Source: Hyphomonadaceae bacterium UKL13-1
GTDB lineage: Bacteria > Pseudomonadota > Alphaproteobacteria > Caulobacterales > Aquidulcibacteraceae
Length of the DNA stretch: 64,000 nucleotides
Assembly (NCBI GenBank): GCA_001602435.1
Contig: CP012156.1
Span: forward strand, 1,322,001-1,386,000
Direction: 5' to 3'
The notes beneath the pieces were generated by a model. That model saw nothing but the letters and a program-made list of their open reading frames with translations, searched no databases and was not told the DNA's origin. The position numbers and the translations under genes were made by a program. Position 1 is the first letter of the stretch. Every line of letters starts with the position of its first letter. Positions 24,815 to 32,064 of the stretch are shown one piece after another.

Positions 24815-25282
24815 TTAATTGGCGCGCGTCACATGCAGGACCGCGCCTTCAACGCCGGTCACGACCAAAACGCTGCCACTATCGGGGTCGGCCTTGTCTT
24901 GGGTTTTGGCGGCCCATTCGGTATCGCCCAGACGGACCCGGCCAGCACCGCTCACAAAGCCATCCACCGCAATGGCCTGTTGGCCAATATGGCGTTGCAG
25001 GGGCGCGTTAAGCGTGGGGTCTTCCGACGGCGTGGTATCGGGCTTAAAGAAACGCCGTCCGCCTACCGTCGTTGCCAAAGCAAACAAGGCAAAAGCCACC
25101 AATTGTAAGGGCAGGCTGGCATCTGGGAATAGGAAAGCCAGTGCCGCGGTGAGAGCTGCAGCAGTGGCGATCCACAACAAATAGGCGGTACCCGTCAGCA
25201 GTTCAGCTGCCAACAAAGCCGCACCAATGCCAAGCCAGGTCAAAGCGCCAAAGCCCGCCCAAGAAGAAGTAAAAGCTTCCAT
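24815..25282 (-). CDS. NfeD family membrane protein
   Basis: The 155-residue protein has two to three transmembrane helices (about residues 14-32, 36-52 and 56-78) and then a soluble OB-fold domain (LNAPLQRHIGQQAIAVDGFVSG.. to VLVVTGVEGAVLHV). This is the short NfeD form that pairs with an SPFH protein. NfeD-like proteins act with stomatin-type partners in membrane microdomain organisation. The start lies 4 bp after the SPFH gene stop codon, so they form an operon. Confidence 0.88.
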   Translation of the reverse strand: MEAFTSSWAGFGALTWLGIGAALLAAELLTGTAYLLWIATAAALTAALAFLFPDASLPLQLVAFALFALATTVGGRRFFKPDTTPSEDPTLNAPLQRHIGQQAIAVDGFVSGAGRVRLGDTEWAAKTQDKADPDSGSVLVVTGVEGAVLHVTRAN

Positions 25283-25286
25283 TCGT

Positions 25287-26255
25287 TTAGTCCTTTGTGG
25301 TGGGAACAGCGGTACGGGAAGGGGCTTTGGCTTGGCCTTGGCTTTGTGTAGCCGTGCCCGACATGGTCAATTGACGCACCCCTTCAATGGCCGAGGCAAT
25401 CGCACTCAATTCCGTCGGCACGATCACGGTGCGTTGTTGCGGCGAGGAGGCCAGCTTACCAAAGGCTTCCACATAGGATTGGCCCAAGAAGTAATTCAGC
25501 GCATTGACGTCACCGGAGGAAATTGCGTCGGACACCATGCGCGTCGCGTTGGCTTCAGCTTCGGCTGCGCGTTCACGGCCTTCGGCGTCGCGGAAGGCGG
25601 ATTCCTTGCGGCCTTCTGCTTCGAGGATGACAGCCTGCTTATGGCCTTCGGCGCGCAGGATGGCGGCCGCTTTTTCGCCCTCGGCAGAGGTGATTTCGGC
25701 CCGGCGCTCGCGTTCGGCTTTCATTTGCTTGGCCATGGCTTCGTTGAGGTCCGATGGAGGCGACAAGTCCTTGATCTCAATGCGCACGACTTTGACGCCC
25801 CATGGATTGGTGGCCGCATCAATGGTCTGCAACAGTTTGGCATTGATGGTGTCGCGCTGGGACAAGACCTCGTCCAGCTCCATCGAGCCGATCACGGTAC
25901 GCAAATTGGTCAAGGACAGATTGGTGATGGCCAGACGCAAATCTTCGACCTCATAGGCGGCCTTGGCGGCGTCAAATACTTGGGTGAAGACCACCGCATC
26001 GCAGCGCACCATGACGTTGTCGCGCGTGATCACCTCTTGGCGCGGCACGTCCAAGACGCTTTCCATCATCGATATCTTGCGGCCGATCTGATCCATAATG
26101 GGTGTAATGAAATGGATGCCGGGGTGGAGCGTGCGCAAATAGCGGCCAAAGCGCTCCAGCGTATATTGTCGGCCTTGTGGGACGATTTTGACAAAAGTGG
26201 TAACAAAAATGATCGCCATCACAACCAAGACGGCAGAGAACCAAAGGAATTCCAT
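25287..26255 (-). CDS. SPFH / Band 7 membrane protein (stomatin, QmcA type)
   Basis: From ATG 26255, with GGGGAGG eight bases upstream, the protein is 322 residues. One N-terminal transmembrane helix (MEFLWFSAVLVVMAIIFV) is followed by the Band 7 domain: VPQGRQYTLERFGRYLRTLHPG, RDNVMVRCDAVVF, LRTVIGSMELDEVLSQRD and WGVKVVRIEIKDLSPP. A long charged coiled coil (AKQMKAERERRAEITSAEG to ERAAEAEANATRM) and a low-complexity tail follow. It would oligomerise at the inner membrane with its NfeD partner. The region upstream contains the DnaA-box cluster, so the site may touch its promoter. The frame is open further upstream, but that part lacks the family pattern. Confidence 0.92.
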   Translation of the reverse strand: MEFLWFSAVLVVMAIIFVTTFVKIVPQGRQYTLERFGRYLRTLHPGIHFITPIMDQIGRKISMMESVLDVPRQEVITRDNVMVRCDAVVFTQVFDAAKAAYEVEDLRLAITNLSLTNLRTVIGSMELDEVLSQRDTINAKLLQTIDAATNPWGVKVVRIEIKDLSPPSDLNEAMAKQMKAERERRAEITSAEGEKAAAILRAEGHKQAVILEAEGRKESAFRDAEGRERAAEAEANATRMVSDAISSGDVNALNYFLGQSYVEAFGKLASSPQQRTVIVPTELSAIASAIEGVRQLTMSGTATQSQGQAKAPSRTAVPTTKD

Positions 26256-26394
26256 GAATAAACCTCCCCATTCAGAGCCAATGTGAGGCAGGCCATAACG
26301 CGGTACACACACGTGTCCGAAGCCTACCCTAAATCATTGCCCCGGCGAGATATGTGTATTGCCAAACCAGATTAAAAGATGCCGCTCGCTTTCC

Positions 26395-26465
26395 TGTGGA
26401 TAAAATGGTGGATAAATTTGGGGATAATCCACATCCATCTGATTCTATGCGTGATTATGAGAATC
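26395..26465. promoter_or_regulatory. Cluster of four DnaA-box-like sites plus two GANTC sites
   Basis: TGTGGATAA at 26395-26403 is a perfect DnaA box. GGTGGATAA (26407-26415), TGGGGATAA (26419-26427) and TAATCCACA (26425-26433, opposite orientation) each differ by one base from the consensus TGTGGATAA/TTATCCACA. GATTC (26441) and GAATC (26461) are CcrM-type GANTC sites, and A-rich DNA follows at 26470-26500. This is the pattern of an alphaproteobacterial replication origin or a DnaA-controlled promoter. No hemE or other usual origin neighbour is present, so a datA-like titration site or regulatory element is equally possible. Confidence 0.55.
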
Positions 26466-26489
26466 GCGACACACAAAAAACTTCTTGTC

Positions 26490-26720
26490 AAAATAAAAAT
26501 CAGGCGTACTCTTGGTTTCACGGAAGCAAGAGCGGGAGTAGAAAGTTAGCGAGGCGACAAAAGAAGAAAACGCCTTTCAATAGGTGGGGTCAACATAGTC
26601 TAATTCTAACGAATACTTCTGAAGGCGAAGCGAAAGCTATACCTAGCGCTTGGAGCCGTCGCACTCAACTTGTTGAGAGCAGGCCGCACGGGGAAACCGG
26701 TGCGGCCTTTGTGCGTTTTT
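26490..26720 (+). ncRNA. Candidate small RNA with hairpins and intrinsic terminator
   Basis: On the plus strand, a hairpin (AAGCG..GCTA-TACC-TAGC..GCTT, 26628-26651), a second hairpin (CTCAA-CTTG-TTGAG, 26664-26677) and a strong terminator (26681-26720) occur in a row. No gene on this strand precedes them. The 5' end is unknown: TTGTCA at 26485-26490 could be a -35 element but its -10 partner is weak. I do not recognise it as tmRNA, 6S, SRP or RNase P RNA. It could also be a leader or a degraded gene end. Confidence 0.4.
26681..26720 (+). terminator. Intrinsic terminator in the SPFH-LysR gap
   Basis: GGCCGCAC (26682-26689) pairs with GTGCGGCC (26700-26707), capped by a short GGGGAAACC loop and followed by TTT, then GTGCG and TTTTT. 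It works on the plus strand, where no protein gene precedes it, and so points to an unannotated transcript. Confidence 0.75.
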
Positions 26721-26736
26721 AGTCCATTTGTGCGTT

Positions 26737-26762
26737 TATAATCCGATGGTATAGTCCGATGG
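26737..26762. repeat. 13-bp tandem repeat
   Basis: TATAATCCGATGG is followed directly by TATAGTCCGATGG, two copies differing at one base. It lies just after the terminator and 135 bp before the LysR 3' end. TATAAT inside the first copy resembles a -10 hexamer. Function unknown. Confidence 0.5.
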
Positions 26763-26895
26763 ACCTTGGTAGCCACGCATAATGCTGCACCCTCGTGGAG
26801 GCGAATGCGTCTTTGCGCACACGCTCAGATGCGCACGCCGTTCCAGTCTGTGTCTGGGCACGGATGGACATTCTTACGGGGGCCGAGCTTTTGCC

Positions 26896-27789
26896 TCAAA
26901 TGGCGAGTGAAGTCGTGATCGCGCTGAGGAAAGCTTGCACGGTTTGTGACGGCGCTTGGGCTGCATGGGTTACGGCACTGATTGAAAAGGCGGCACCGCC
27001 GGGAAACGGAAGTGTACGGCAGGCCCCCTTCGCGACTAAGGGTGCCGCAGCCGAGGCTGGTAGCATCGTGACAATATCCGACCGCATGGCCAGTTCTAGG
27101 CATGCGCTTTGGTTCAAGATTCGGTACTTCGGAAACCCTCGCCGCCGCAAAAGTTCACGCTGCTCAAAGGGCAGGGCATTTTGAAACTTGCTGTCAAACC
27201 CTGCGATGGCCCAATCAAAGGCCAAGATGGCCGAAAGGGAGCCGTCGGTTTCCTCAATTGGATGGCCGGGCCGAAAGACGACTTGATAGGCCTCAGACAC
27301 CAGCTTTTGCAGTTTCAATTCACTCCGGCTTTTTAGGCCTTCCACCGTGGTTGAATGGAACAGCAACAGGTGGGCCTGCCGACGTATCAGCCTGTCACTG
27401 GCCAGGTCTGGCGGCATGGTTTCAATTTGTACGGCCACTTGGGGATGGGTTTTGCGAAACTCTAACAAGGCTCCGTGCATCAGCGTGTCGATGACGGCAG
27501 GACCGCAAATTAGGTTGAGCTGCAGCTCTCCAGCAATCGCATCGGCGCGCACCTTTTCTGAATGGGCAAGTAGATCCGAAGCGGTCAGAGCTAATCTTCG
27601 CCCGGCCTCGGTCGGGATGATCGATCGGGTCGTGCGATCAAACAGCCGAACATCCCACTTGGCTTCAAGTGTTTGGATACTTTTGGTCAGCGCCGAATGC
27701 GTAATCAGCAATTCTTCGGCTGCGCGGGAAAAGCTGCCTAAGCGGTAGACGGCTTCGAACCGTTGGATCAGGACAAGATCAATCGACAT
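26896..27789 (-). CDS. LysR family transcriptional regulator
   Basis: The 297-residue protein has the LysR winged helix-turn-helix (about residues 3-60: LIQRFEAVYRLGSFSRAAE, THSALTKSIQTLEAKWDVRLFDRT) followed by a periplasmic-binding-protein-like sensor domain (LNLICGPAVIDTLMHGALLEF). LysR proteins bind a T-N11-A palindrome near their own promoter and activate or repress a divergent gene when a small ligand is bound. Here the divergent gene is a sterol-desaturase-like protein, and a perfect 8-2-8 palindrome lies 15 bp upstream of this start codon. The regulator is therefore predicted to control 27905-29442. Confidence 0.92.
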   Translation of the reverse strand: MSIDLVLIQRFEAVYRLGSFSRAAEELLITHSALTKSIQTLEAKWDVRLFDRTTRSIIPTEAGRRLALTASDLLAHSEKVRADAIAGELQLNLICGPAVIDTLMHGALLEFRKTHPQVAVQIETMPPDLASDRLIRRQAHLLLFHSTTVEGLKSRSELKLQKLVSEAYQVVFRPGHPIEETDGSLSAILAFDWAIAGFDSKFQNALPFEQRELLRRRGFPKYRILNQSACLELAMRSDIVTMLPASAAAPLVAKGACRTLPFPGGAAFSISAVTHAAQAPSQTVQAFLSAITTSLAI

Positions 27790-27803
27790 GTTCCGTTATC
27801 TAC

Positions 27804-27821
27804 ATAATAATAGATTATTAT
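27804..27821. promoter_or_regulatory. Probable LysR operator palindrome
   Basis: ATAATAAT-AG-ATTATTAT is a perfect inverted repeat in an AT-rich patch of the 115-bp divergent interval. Its position, close to the regulator start and upstream of the divergent gene, is what is expected for a LysR recognition/autoregulation site. Binding is inferred. Confidence 0.6.
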
Positions 27822-27904
27822 TCAATTGTTGGCGCAGAAGACCTAGCCTAACCTCCCGTGCAAACGCGATAAAGCGGGCCAAAACGGCACCAAGGGGGAA
27901 GTGC

Positions 27905-28846
27905 ATGACGACCACCGAGTTCATTCACGGTAATATCGGCCTTTATTCGGCGATCTTCTTTTTCACGCTCCTTGCCATTGAATTGATTGCCATCAAGCTG
28001 TTTCGGGCAAACGGAAAAATGCCGGCCAAGGATGCTTCCTTGGGCATCTTGACGGGGGTGTTGAGTGACCCTGTGAATGCGATGTCGGCCTTTATTACAC
28101 TTGGTATTTTATCCTTGGCTCAGCCGTTCCAGTTTTTCACCCTGCCGGTAAATCCATGGACTTTTTTGGTTTGTTTCATCCTTGATGACTTGCGCTTTTA
28201 TTGCCATCACCGGGTCGCCCATCGCTGCCGCTGGGTTTGGGCGATGCATGTTGTCCACCATTCCAGTCAGGAATATAATTTGGCGGTCGCGCTGAGGCAG
28301 GGTTGGACCAAGCATTTTACGGGCACGATGTTGTTCAAAGTGCCCTTGGTTCTGATCGGCTTTGACCCAATCATGGTGACCTTCTGCGGCGTGCTCAATG
28401 CCAGTTACCAGTTCATGCTACACACCGAGACCGTCAATAAGTTGCCGCGCTGGGTCGAGGCAATCTTCAACACCCCATCGCATCATCGGGTCCACCATGC
28501 GAGCAATCCGCGCTATTTAGACGCGAATTATGCTGGGACCTTGATTATTTGGGATCGGCTTTTTGGGACTTTTGTTGCTGAAGATGAGGCCGATCGGCCC
28601 GTTTATGGCTTGGTGAAAAACCTCAACACCTTCAACTTGTTCAAAGTCCTATCGCACGAATATATTGGCATTGCTAAGGATGTGAGCCAAAAGGGGCTGA
28701 CCCTGTTTCAACGCTTTTGTTATGTTTTCGCACCGCCCGGCTGGAGCCATGATGGCTCTCGTCTTTCCAGCACCGATATCAAACGCGCCGCTGGCATTGG
28801 TGCCCCGTCTGTAGACCCTGTTGCCGCAAAGACCAGCCCGCCATGA
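27905..28846 (+). CDS. Sterol desaturase / fatty acid hydroxylase superfamily protein
   Basis: From ATG 27905, preceded by AAGGGGGAAG, the protein has 313 residues. It has four or more membrane helices and the di-iron histidine motifs of the FA-hydroxylase superfamily: YCHHRVAHR, MHVVHHSSQ and SHHRVHHASN, with a further histidine in FMLHTET between them. The enzymes hydroxylate or desaturate lipids in the membrane with O2. The C-terminal 40 residues are probably disordered. It is divergent from the LysR gene and overlaps the next gene by 4 bp (ATGA), so both are likely under that regulator. The substrate could be a hopanoid, fatty acid or carotenoid; the sequence does not say. Confidence 0.88.
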   Translation: MTTTEFIHGNIGLYSAIFFFTLLAIELIAIKLFRANGKMPAKDASLGILTGVLSDPVNAMSAFITLGILSLAQPFQFFTLPVNPWTFLVCFILDDLRFYCHHRVAHRCRWVWAMHVVHHSSQEYNLAVALRQGWTKHFTGTMLFKVPLVLIGFDPIMVTFCGVLNASYQFMLHTETVNKLPRWVEAIFNTPSHHRVHHASNPRYLDANYAGTLIIWDRLFGTFVAEDEADRPVYGLVKNLNTFNLFKVLSHEYIGIAKDVSQKGLTLFQRFCYVFAPPGWSHDGSRLSSTDIKRAAGIGAPSVDPVAAKTSPP

Positions 28847-29442
28847 TGCCGCTTCATTATGCGCTGACCGATGGATTGGTCTGTGCCGTCGCTGTTTGGG
28901 GGGCGTGGCACCTCATGCGCGGCAATAAGCCTGTCGGCGCGCTCGGTGTGGCTTTGTTCGCGCTTGCTGCAGCGATCGGGACGGTCCGTGTTACCAGTGG
29001 ATTGATCGAACCGCTTGGCATGGCGCATCGATTTGCCTCTCAAATTGGCGGTCTATTGGGCCTGCTCCTCATCCTCTGGCAGATTTTTGAAGCGACAATC
29101 GGCCGTATTCGCCCATTGTTTGGCATTGCCATTTGTGTCAGCGCCGTGGGGCTGGCGATTATTGTGCCCGTTGCGGGCGCACCCATTTATGTCCTCGCCT
29201 TGCTTGGCGGGATCGCCCTATTTGTGCTCGACCGCAAAGGCGGGAAGCCCAATATTGGCGCGGCAATGGGCTTTGGTGTGATGCTGCCCAACGTCTTGTT
29301 TTTGCGTCAATCAAGTCTTTTGGGTCCAGACCTGAGCTGGCATCTCTTCCATTGCGTCATTGCCATGTGGTTGATCCTGACCGTGTTGGCACTGACACCA
29401 AAGAGGGCTGAGAACGCGGCTGCCCTATCTTCTGTCGCCTAA
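28843..29442 (+). CDS. Hypothetical six-helix membrane protein
   Basis: The 199-residue protein has about six hydrophobic helices (starting LTDGLVCAVAVWGAWHLM, then GALGVALFALAAAIGTV, IGGLLGLLLILWQIF, LFGIAICVSAVGLAIIVPV, and two more) and a histidine near residue 168 (WHLFHCVIAMW). I do not recognise a family. It overlaps the sterol-desaturase-like gene by 4 bp, so the two are translationally coupled and probably work together; a membrane partner or electron-transfer subunit would be a fair guess. Histidines in the last helices could hold a haem, but this is speculation. Confidence 0.75.
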   Translation: MMPLHYALTDGLVCAVAVWGAWHLMRGNKPVGALGVALFALAAAIGTVRVTSGLIEPLGMAHRFASQIGGLLGLLLILWQIFEATIGRIRPLFGIAICVSAVGLAIIVPVAGAPIYVLALLGGIALFVLDRKGGKPNIGAAMGFGVMLPNVLFLRQSSLLGPDLSWHLFHCVIAMWLILTVLALTPKRAENAAALSSVA

Positions 29443-29629
29443 GACTTCCACAGCAGGCGGCTGAAGTTTTGGCTGCCCAATAATCCGCCAAACTGCGCAT
29501 ATGCGCTGCAAAAGCCTGTCGATGAAAGCCCTGTTGGTTGCCAAACTAGTTGACGCGCCGCGCGTGCGCGGGCAGGAGGGCGTCTCTTGTGCCGCTCTCG
29601 GATGATACCGGCCCAAGCTCATGTGTGAC
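29443..29629. other. Leader upstream of glycine riboswitch
   Basis: No coding frame is evident. TTGACG at 29550-29555 could be a -35 hexamer, but no good -10 lies 17 bp downstream. The transcription start of the gcv operon should fall in this stretch. Confidence 0.4.
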
Positions 29630-29815
29630 TGCGGGAGAGACGATCCCCAAAGGACCGCGCCGAAGGAGCAACCGCCCCGGAAACTCTCAGGCAAAAGGAC
29701 CGCAGCCACGTCAATACGCTGGAGAGTGTTGGGCAAAATGTCCAACCGCCGAAGGAGCAAGCGGTCCCTTGAAGTCTCAAGGCCGACCGCGAAAACTCTC
29801 AGGTTTTAGACAGCT
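29630..29815 (+). promoter_or_regulatory. Tandem glycine riboswitch
   Basis: Two consecutive aptamers with the conserved core of the gcvT motif: GGGAGAG at 29633, CCGAAGGAGCAA at 29660-29671 and AACTCTCAGGCAAAAGGACC near 29682-29701 form the first; GGAGAGT at 29721, CCGAAGGAGCAA at 29749-29760 and AACTCTCAGG at 29794-29803 form the second. The linker is about 14 nt. The location, 60 nt before the gcvT start, fits glycine sensing to switch on the cleavage operon. The second aptamer has a longer P3-like hairpin (CCTTGAAGTCTCAAGG). Confidence 0.93.
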
Positions 29816-29875
29816 GGGGCGCGCGCCGAAACGGGGGAACCCTGAGGCGTGTCGCGTACCTGTCGGAGCCTGCCC

Positions 29876-31036
29876 ATGTCTGAAGATACTTCCTTAAAAA
29901 CCACACCCCTAACAGGGCTCTGGCAAAGCATGGGCGGCCGCATGGTGCCCTTTGCTGGCTATCTGATGCCGGTTCAGTTTCCAGAAGGCGTGATGAAAGA
30001 ACATGTGTGGACGCGCGAGAGCTGCGGTCTGTTTGATGTCTCGCACATGGGCCCGGCCTTTTTGGCGCTCAATGAAACAAGTCTGGCCGGCGATGCCGCC
30101 CATGCGGCAATTGCGGCCTTGGTGGAAACCATTCTGCCGTGCGACGTTGCGGGCCTTGCCCCCGGTCAGTTGCGCTATACCACTTTACCAAATGCCAGCG
30201 GTGGCGTGCTGGACGATTTGTTTGTTGGCCGCCCGAAGGCAGATGCCGATCAAGGCACGCTCTATTTTGTCGTCAATGCCGGCTGCAAAGAACAAGACTT
30301 TGCGATCATCGCAGAAGCCTGCGCTGGCAAAGCGACGCTAACGCGCGCCGATGACCGCGCCTTGATCGCGGTACAGGGGCCTAAGGCGGTGGATGCCATT
30401 GGCAATGTTGGCGACGGGCCAAAGCGCTTGAGCTTTATGGAATTTGCCACGGTGAAAGGCCCCTATGGCGAAGTCGTCGTTTCCCGCTCTGGCTATACGG
30501 GCGAAGACGGCTTTGAGGTGCTGATTGCCGCCGATAAGGCTGAAGCCTTTGTGCGCACCTTGTTGGCCACCGCGCATGTCAAAGCCATTGGCCTTGGCGC
30601 GCGCGATAGTCTGCGCCTAGAGGCGGGTCTTTGCCTCTACGGCCATGACTTGGATGAGACCACCAGCCCGATTGAAGCAGGCCTTGCTTGGACCATTCAG
30701 AAAGTGCGGCGCGAGCGTGGCGATTTTCCAGGCGCTGCGCGAATTCTGAAGGAGCTCGCCGAGAAGCCAAGCCGCAAACGCGTTGGCCTCTTGCCCAAGG
30801 ATAAGGCACCCGCACGTGAAGGCGCTGAAATCCGCAATCTGGCTGGCGAAAAGGTCGGCATGGTCACATCTGGCGGCTATGGCCCCAGCGTCGGTGGGCC
30901 GATTGCCATGGGTTATGTTGACGCGGCCTTTGCCGCGGTCGGCACTGAATTGGATTTGATCGTTCGCGATCAACCCCGCCGCTGGGTCGTCGCGCCCTTA
31001 CCTTTTGTTCCCCATAATTACCACCGGAAAGGCTGA
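29876..31036 (+). CDS. gcvT: Glycine cleavage system T protein (aminomethyltransferase)
   Basis: The 386-residue protein has the GcvT domain with FAGYLMPVQF near the start, ESCGLFDVSHMG, the catalytic aspartate region (ALIAVQGPKA, SRSGYTGEDGFEVL) and the C-terminal barrel (TSGGYGPSVGGPIAMGYV). It takes the aminomethyl group from lipoyl-GcvH and with tetrahydrofolate makes 5,10-methylene-THF and ammonia. ATG 29876 follows TCGGAG; the frame upstream of it covers riboswitch sequence and is not coding. It is the first gene of the operon with the glycine riboswitch in its leader. It lies 3 bp before gcvH. Confidence 0.95.
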   Translation: MSEDTSLKTTPLTGLWQSMGGRMVPFAGYLMPVQFPEGVMKEHVWTRESCGLFDVSHMGPAFLALNETSLAGDAAHAAIAALVETILPCDVAGLAPGQLRYTTLPNASGGVLDDLFVGRPKADADQGTLYFVVNAGCKEQDFAIIAEACAGKATLTRADDRALIAVQGPKAVDAIGNVGDGPKRLSFMEFATVKGPYGEVVVSRSGYTGEDGFEVLIAADKAEAFVRTLLATAHVKAIGLGARDSLRLEAGLCLYGHDLDETTSPIEAGLAWTIQKVRRERGDFPGAARILKELAEKPSRKRVGLLPKDKAPAREGAEIRNLAGEKVGMVTSGGYGPSVGGPIAMGYVDAAFAAVGTELDLIVRDQPRRWVVAPLPFVPHNYHRKG

Positions 31037-31039
31037 ACC

Positions 31040-31411
31040 ATGACCACCAAATATACCAAAGACCATGAATGGGTTTCTGTTGCAGGCGACATCGCCACCT
31101 GTGGCATCACTGCCTATGCCGCTGAACAATTGGGCGATGTGGTGTTCGTGGAATTGCCAAACGTCGGCCGCATCGTGTCGCAAGGCGATGAAGTGGCCGT
31201 GGTTGAAAGCGTGAAGGCCGCCTCGGACGTCTATGCGCCTGTGTCGGGCGAAGTGGTCGACGTCAATGAAGCTTTGGCCGAAGCACCGGAAGGCGTGAAC
31301 GAAGCGGCCGAAACCACGGGCTGGTTCACCAAGCTGAAACTGACCGACCCAGCAGAGCTTGATGCTTTGATGGATCGCGCCGCTTACGACACCTATTTGG
31401 CAGGCCTTTAA
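31040..31411 (+). CDS. gcvH: Glycine cleavage system H protein (lipoyl carrier)
   Basis: The 123-residue protein is a standard GcvH: TKDHEWV at the N-terminus, [19 protein letters not shown] and the lipoylation loop [14 protein letters not shown] with Lys59, then [14 protein letters not shown]. The lipoamide arm carries the aminomethyl group from P to T protein. It follows gcvT by 3 bp and precedes a PaiB-like gene by 5 bp, placing all in one mRNA under the glycine riboswitch. Confidence 0.96.
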   Translation: MTTKYTKDHEWVSVAGDIATCGITAYAAEQLGDVVFVELPNVGRIVSQGDEVAVVESVKAASDVYAPVSGEVVDVNEALAEAPEGVNEAAETTGWFTKLKLTDPAELDALMDRAAYDTYLAGL

Positions 31412-31416
31412 GCCTT

Positions 31417-32064
31417 ATGTATGTGCCGGTTCACAATCGGGTGGACGACCCACAGGAAGCGTGGGCTTTTGTAAAAGCCCATCCTTTCGCGGTGTTGTGC
31501 GTCAATGGTCCCGACGGGCCGGTGATTGCGCATGTGCCTTTGGTGGTCCGTTACGATGAAGCAACCGGCACGCATGAGCTTATCGGCCATGTTGCGCGCG
31601 CCAATCCGTTTCATGCGGCGGTGCCGGTCGAAGGTGCGCCCTGCGTGGCTGTCTTCCGAGGGCCTGATGCCTATATCAGCCCTTCGCTTTATCCCTCCAA
31701 ACAGATCCACGGCAAAGTCGTACCGACGTGGGCCTATTTGGCGGCAGAGGCGCGCGGGCATTTGGTCGTTGAACCCGATCCAAGCGCGATGCGGGCTTTT
31801 CTAGAGCCGGCCACCCAAGACATGGAAGCAGCAGCCCCCAAGCCTTGGAAGGTTGACGATGCGCCCGCGGATTATATCTCCAGCCTCGAACGCGCCATCG
31901 TCGGCCTAAAAATTCGGGTCTCGGCCTTGATCGCCAAACGCAAGATCAACCAAGGCAAGGCAGAGGCAGATTATCAATCCGTGCAGGAGGCTTTTGCGGC
32001 CTCCGCACACACCTCCCACCAGATTCTTTCCCACGAAATGCAAAAAGAAAGTCAGAAAACCTGA
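31417..32064 (+). CDS. PaiB-like FMN-binding negative transcriptional regulator family protein
   Basis: The 215-residue protein matches the PaiB family: [19 protein letters not shown] at the start, then [45 protein letters not shown] and the conserved VVPTWAY near residue 105, with [17 protein letters not shown] near 165. The fold is a split-barrel flavoprotein; PaiB of Bacillus was described as a repressor of sporulation and protease genes, while others may be FMN-dependent enzymes. It sits inside the glycine cleavage operon, 5 bp after gcvH and overlapping gcvPA by 1 bp, so it is made together with the complex and presumably linked to it. Its role there is unknown. Confidence 0.85.
   Translation: MYVPVHNRVDDPQEAWAFVKAHPFAVLCVNGPDGPVIAHVPLVVRYDEATGTHELIGHVARANPFHAAVPVEGAPCVAVFRGPDAYISPSLYPSKQIHGKVVPTWAYLAAEARGHLVVEPDPSAMRAFLEPATQDMEAAAPKPWKVDDAPADYISSLERAIVGLKIRVSALIAKRKINQGKAEADYQSVQEAFAASAHTSHQILSHEMQKESQKT

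Larger units (their letters stand above)
26256..26895. other. 640-bp AT-rich intergenic region with DnaA boxes and a structured RNA
   Basis: This gap lies between the SPFH promoter side and the 3' end of the LysR gene. It contains a tight group of DnaA-box-like sites with GANTC motifs (26395-26465), an A-rich tract, a candidate small RNA ending in a terminator (to 26720), and a 13-bp tandem repeat (26737-26762). No believable protein frame is present; the open frame 26354-26722 runs through the terminator. Confidence 0.7.

Noticed and set aside
25227-26261. 344-residue open frame antisense to the SPFH gene
   Set aside because: The sequence is a shadow of the strongly conserved Band 7 protein; its product has repetitive, unbalanced composition.
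26354-26722. 122-residue open frame across the DnaA-box region
   Set aside because: It runs through the box cluster and the intrinsic terminator, has no family pattern and lacks a convincing ribosome-binding site.
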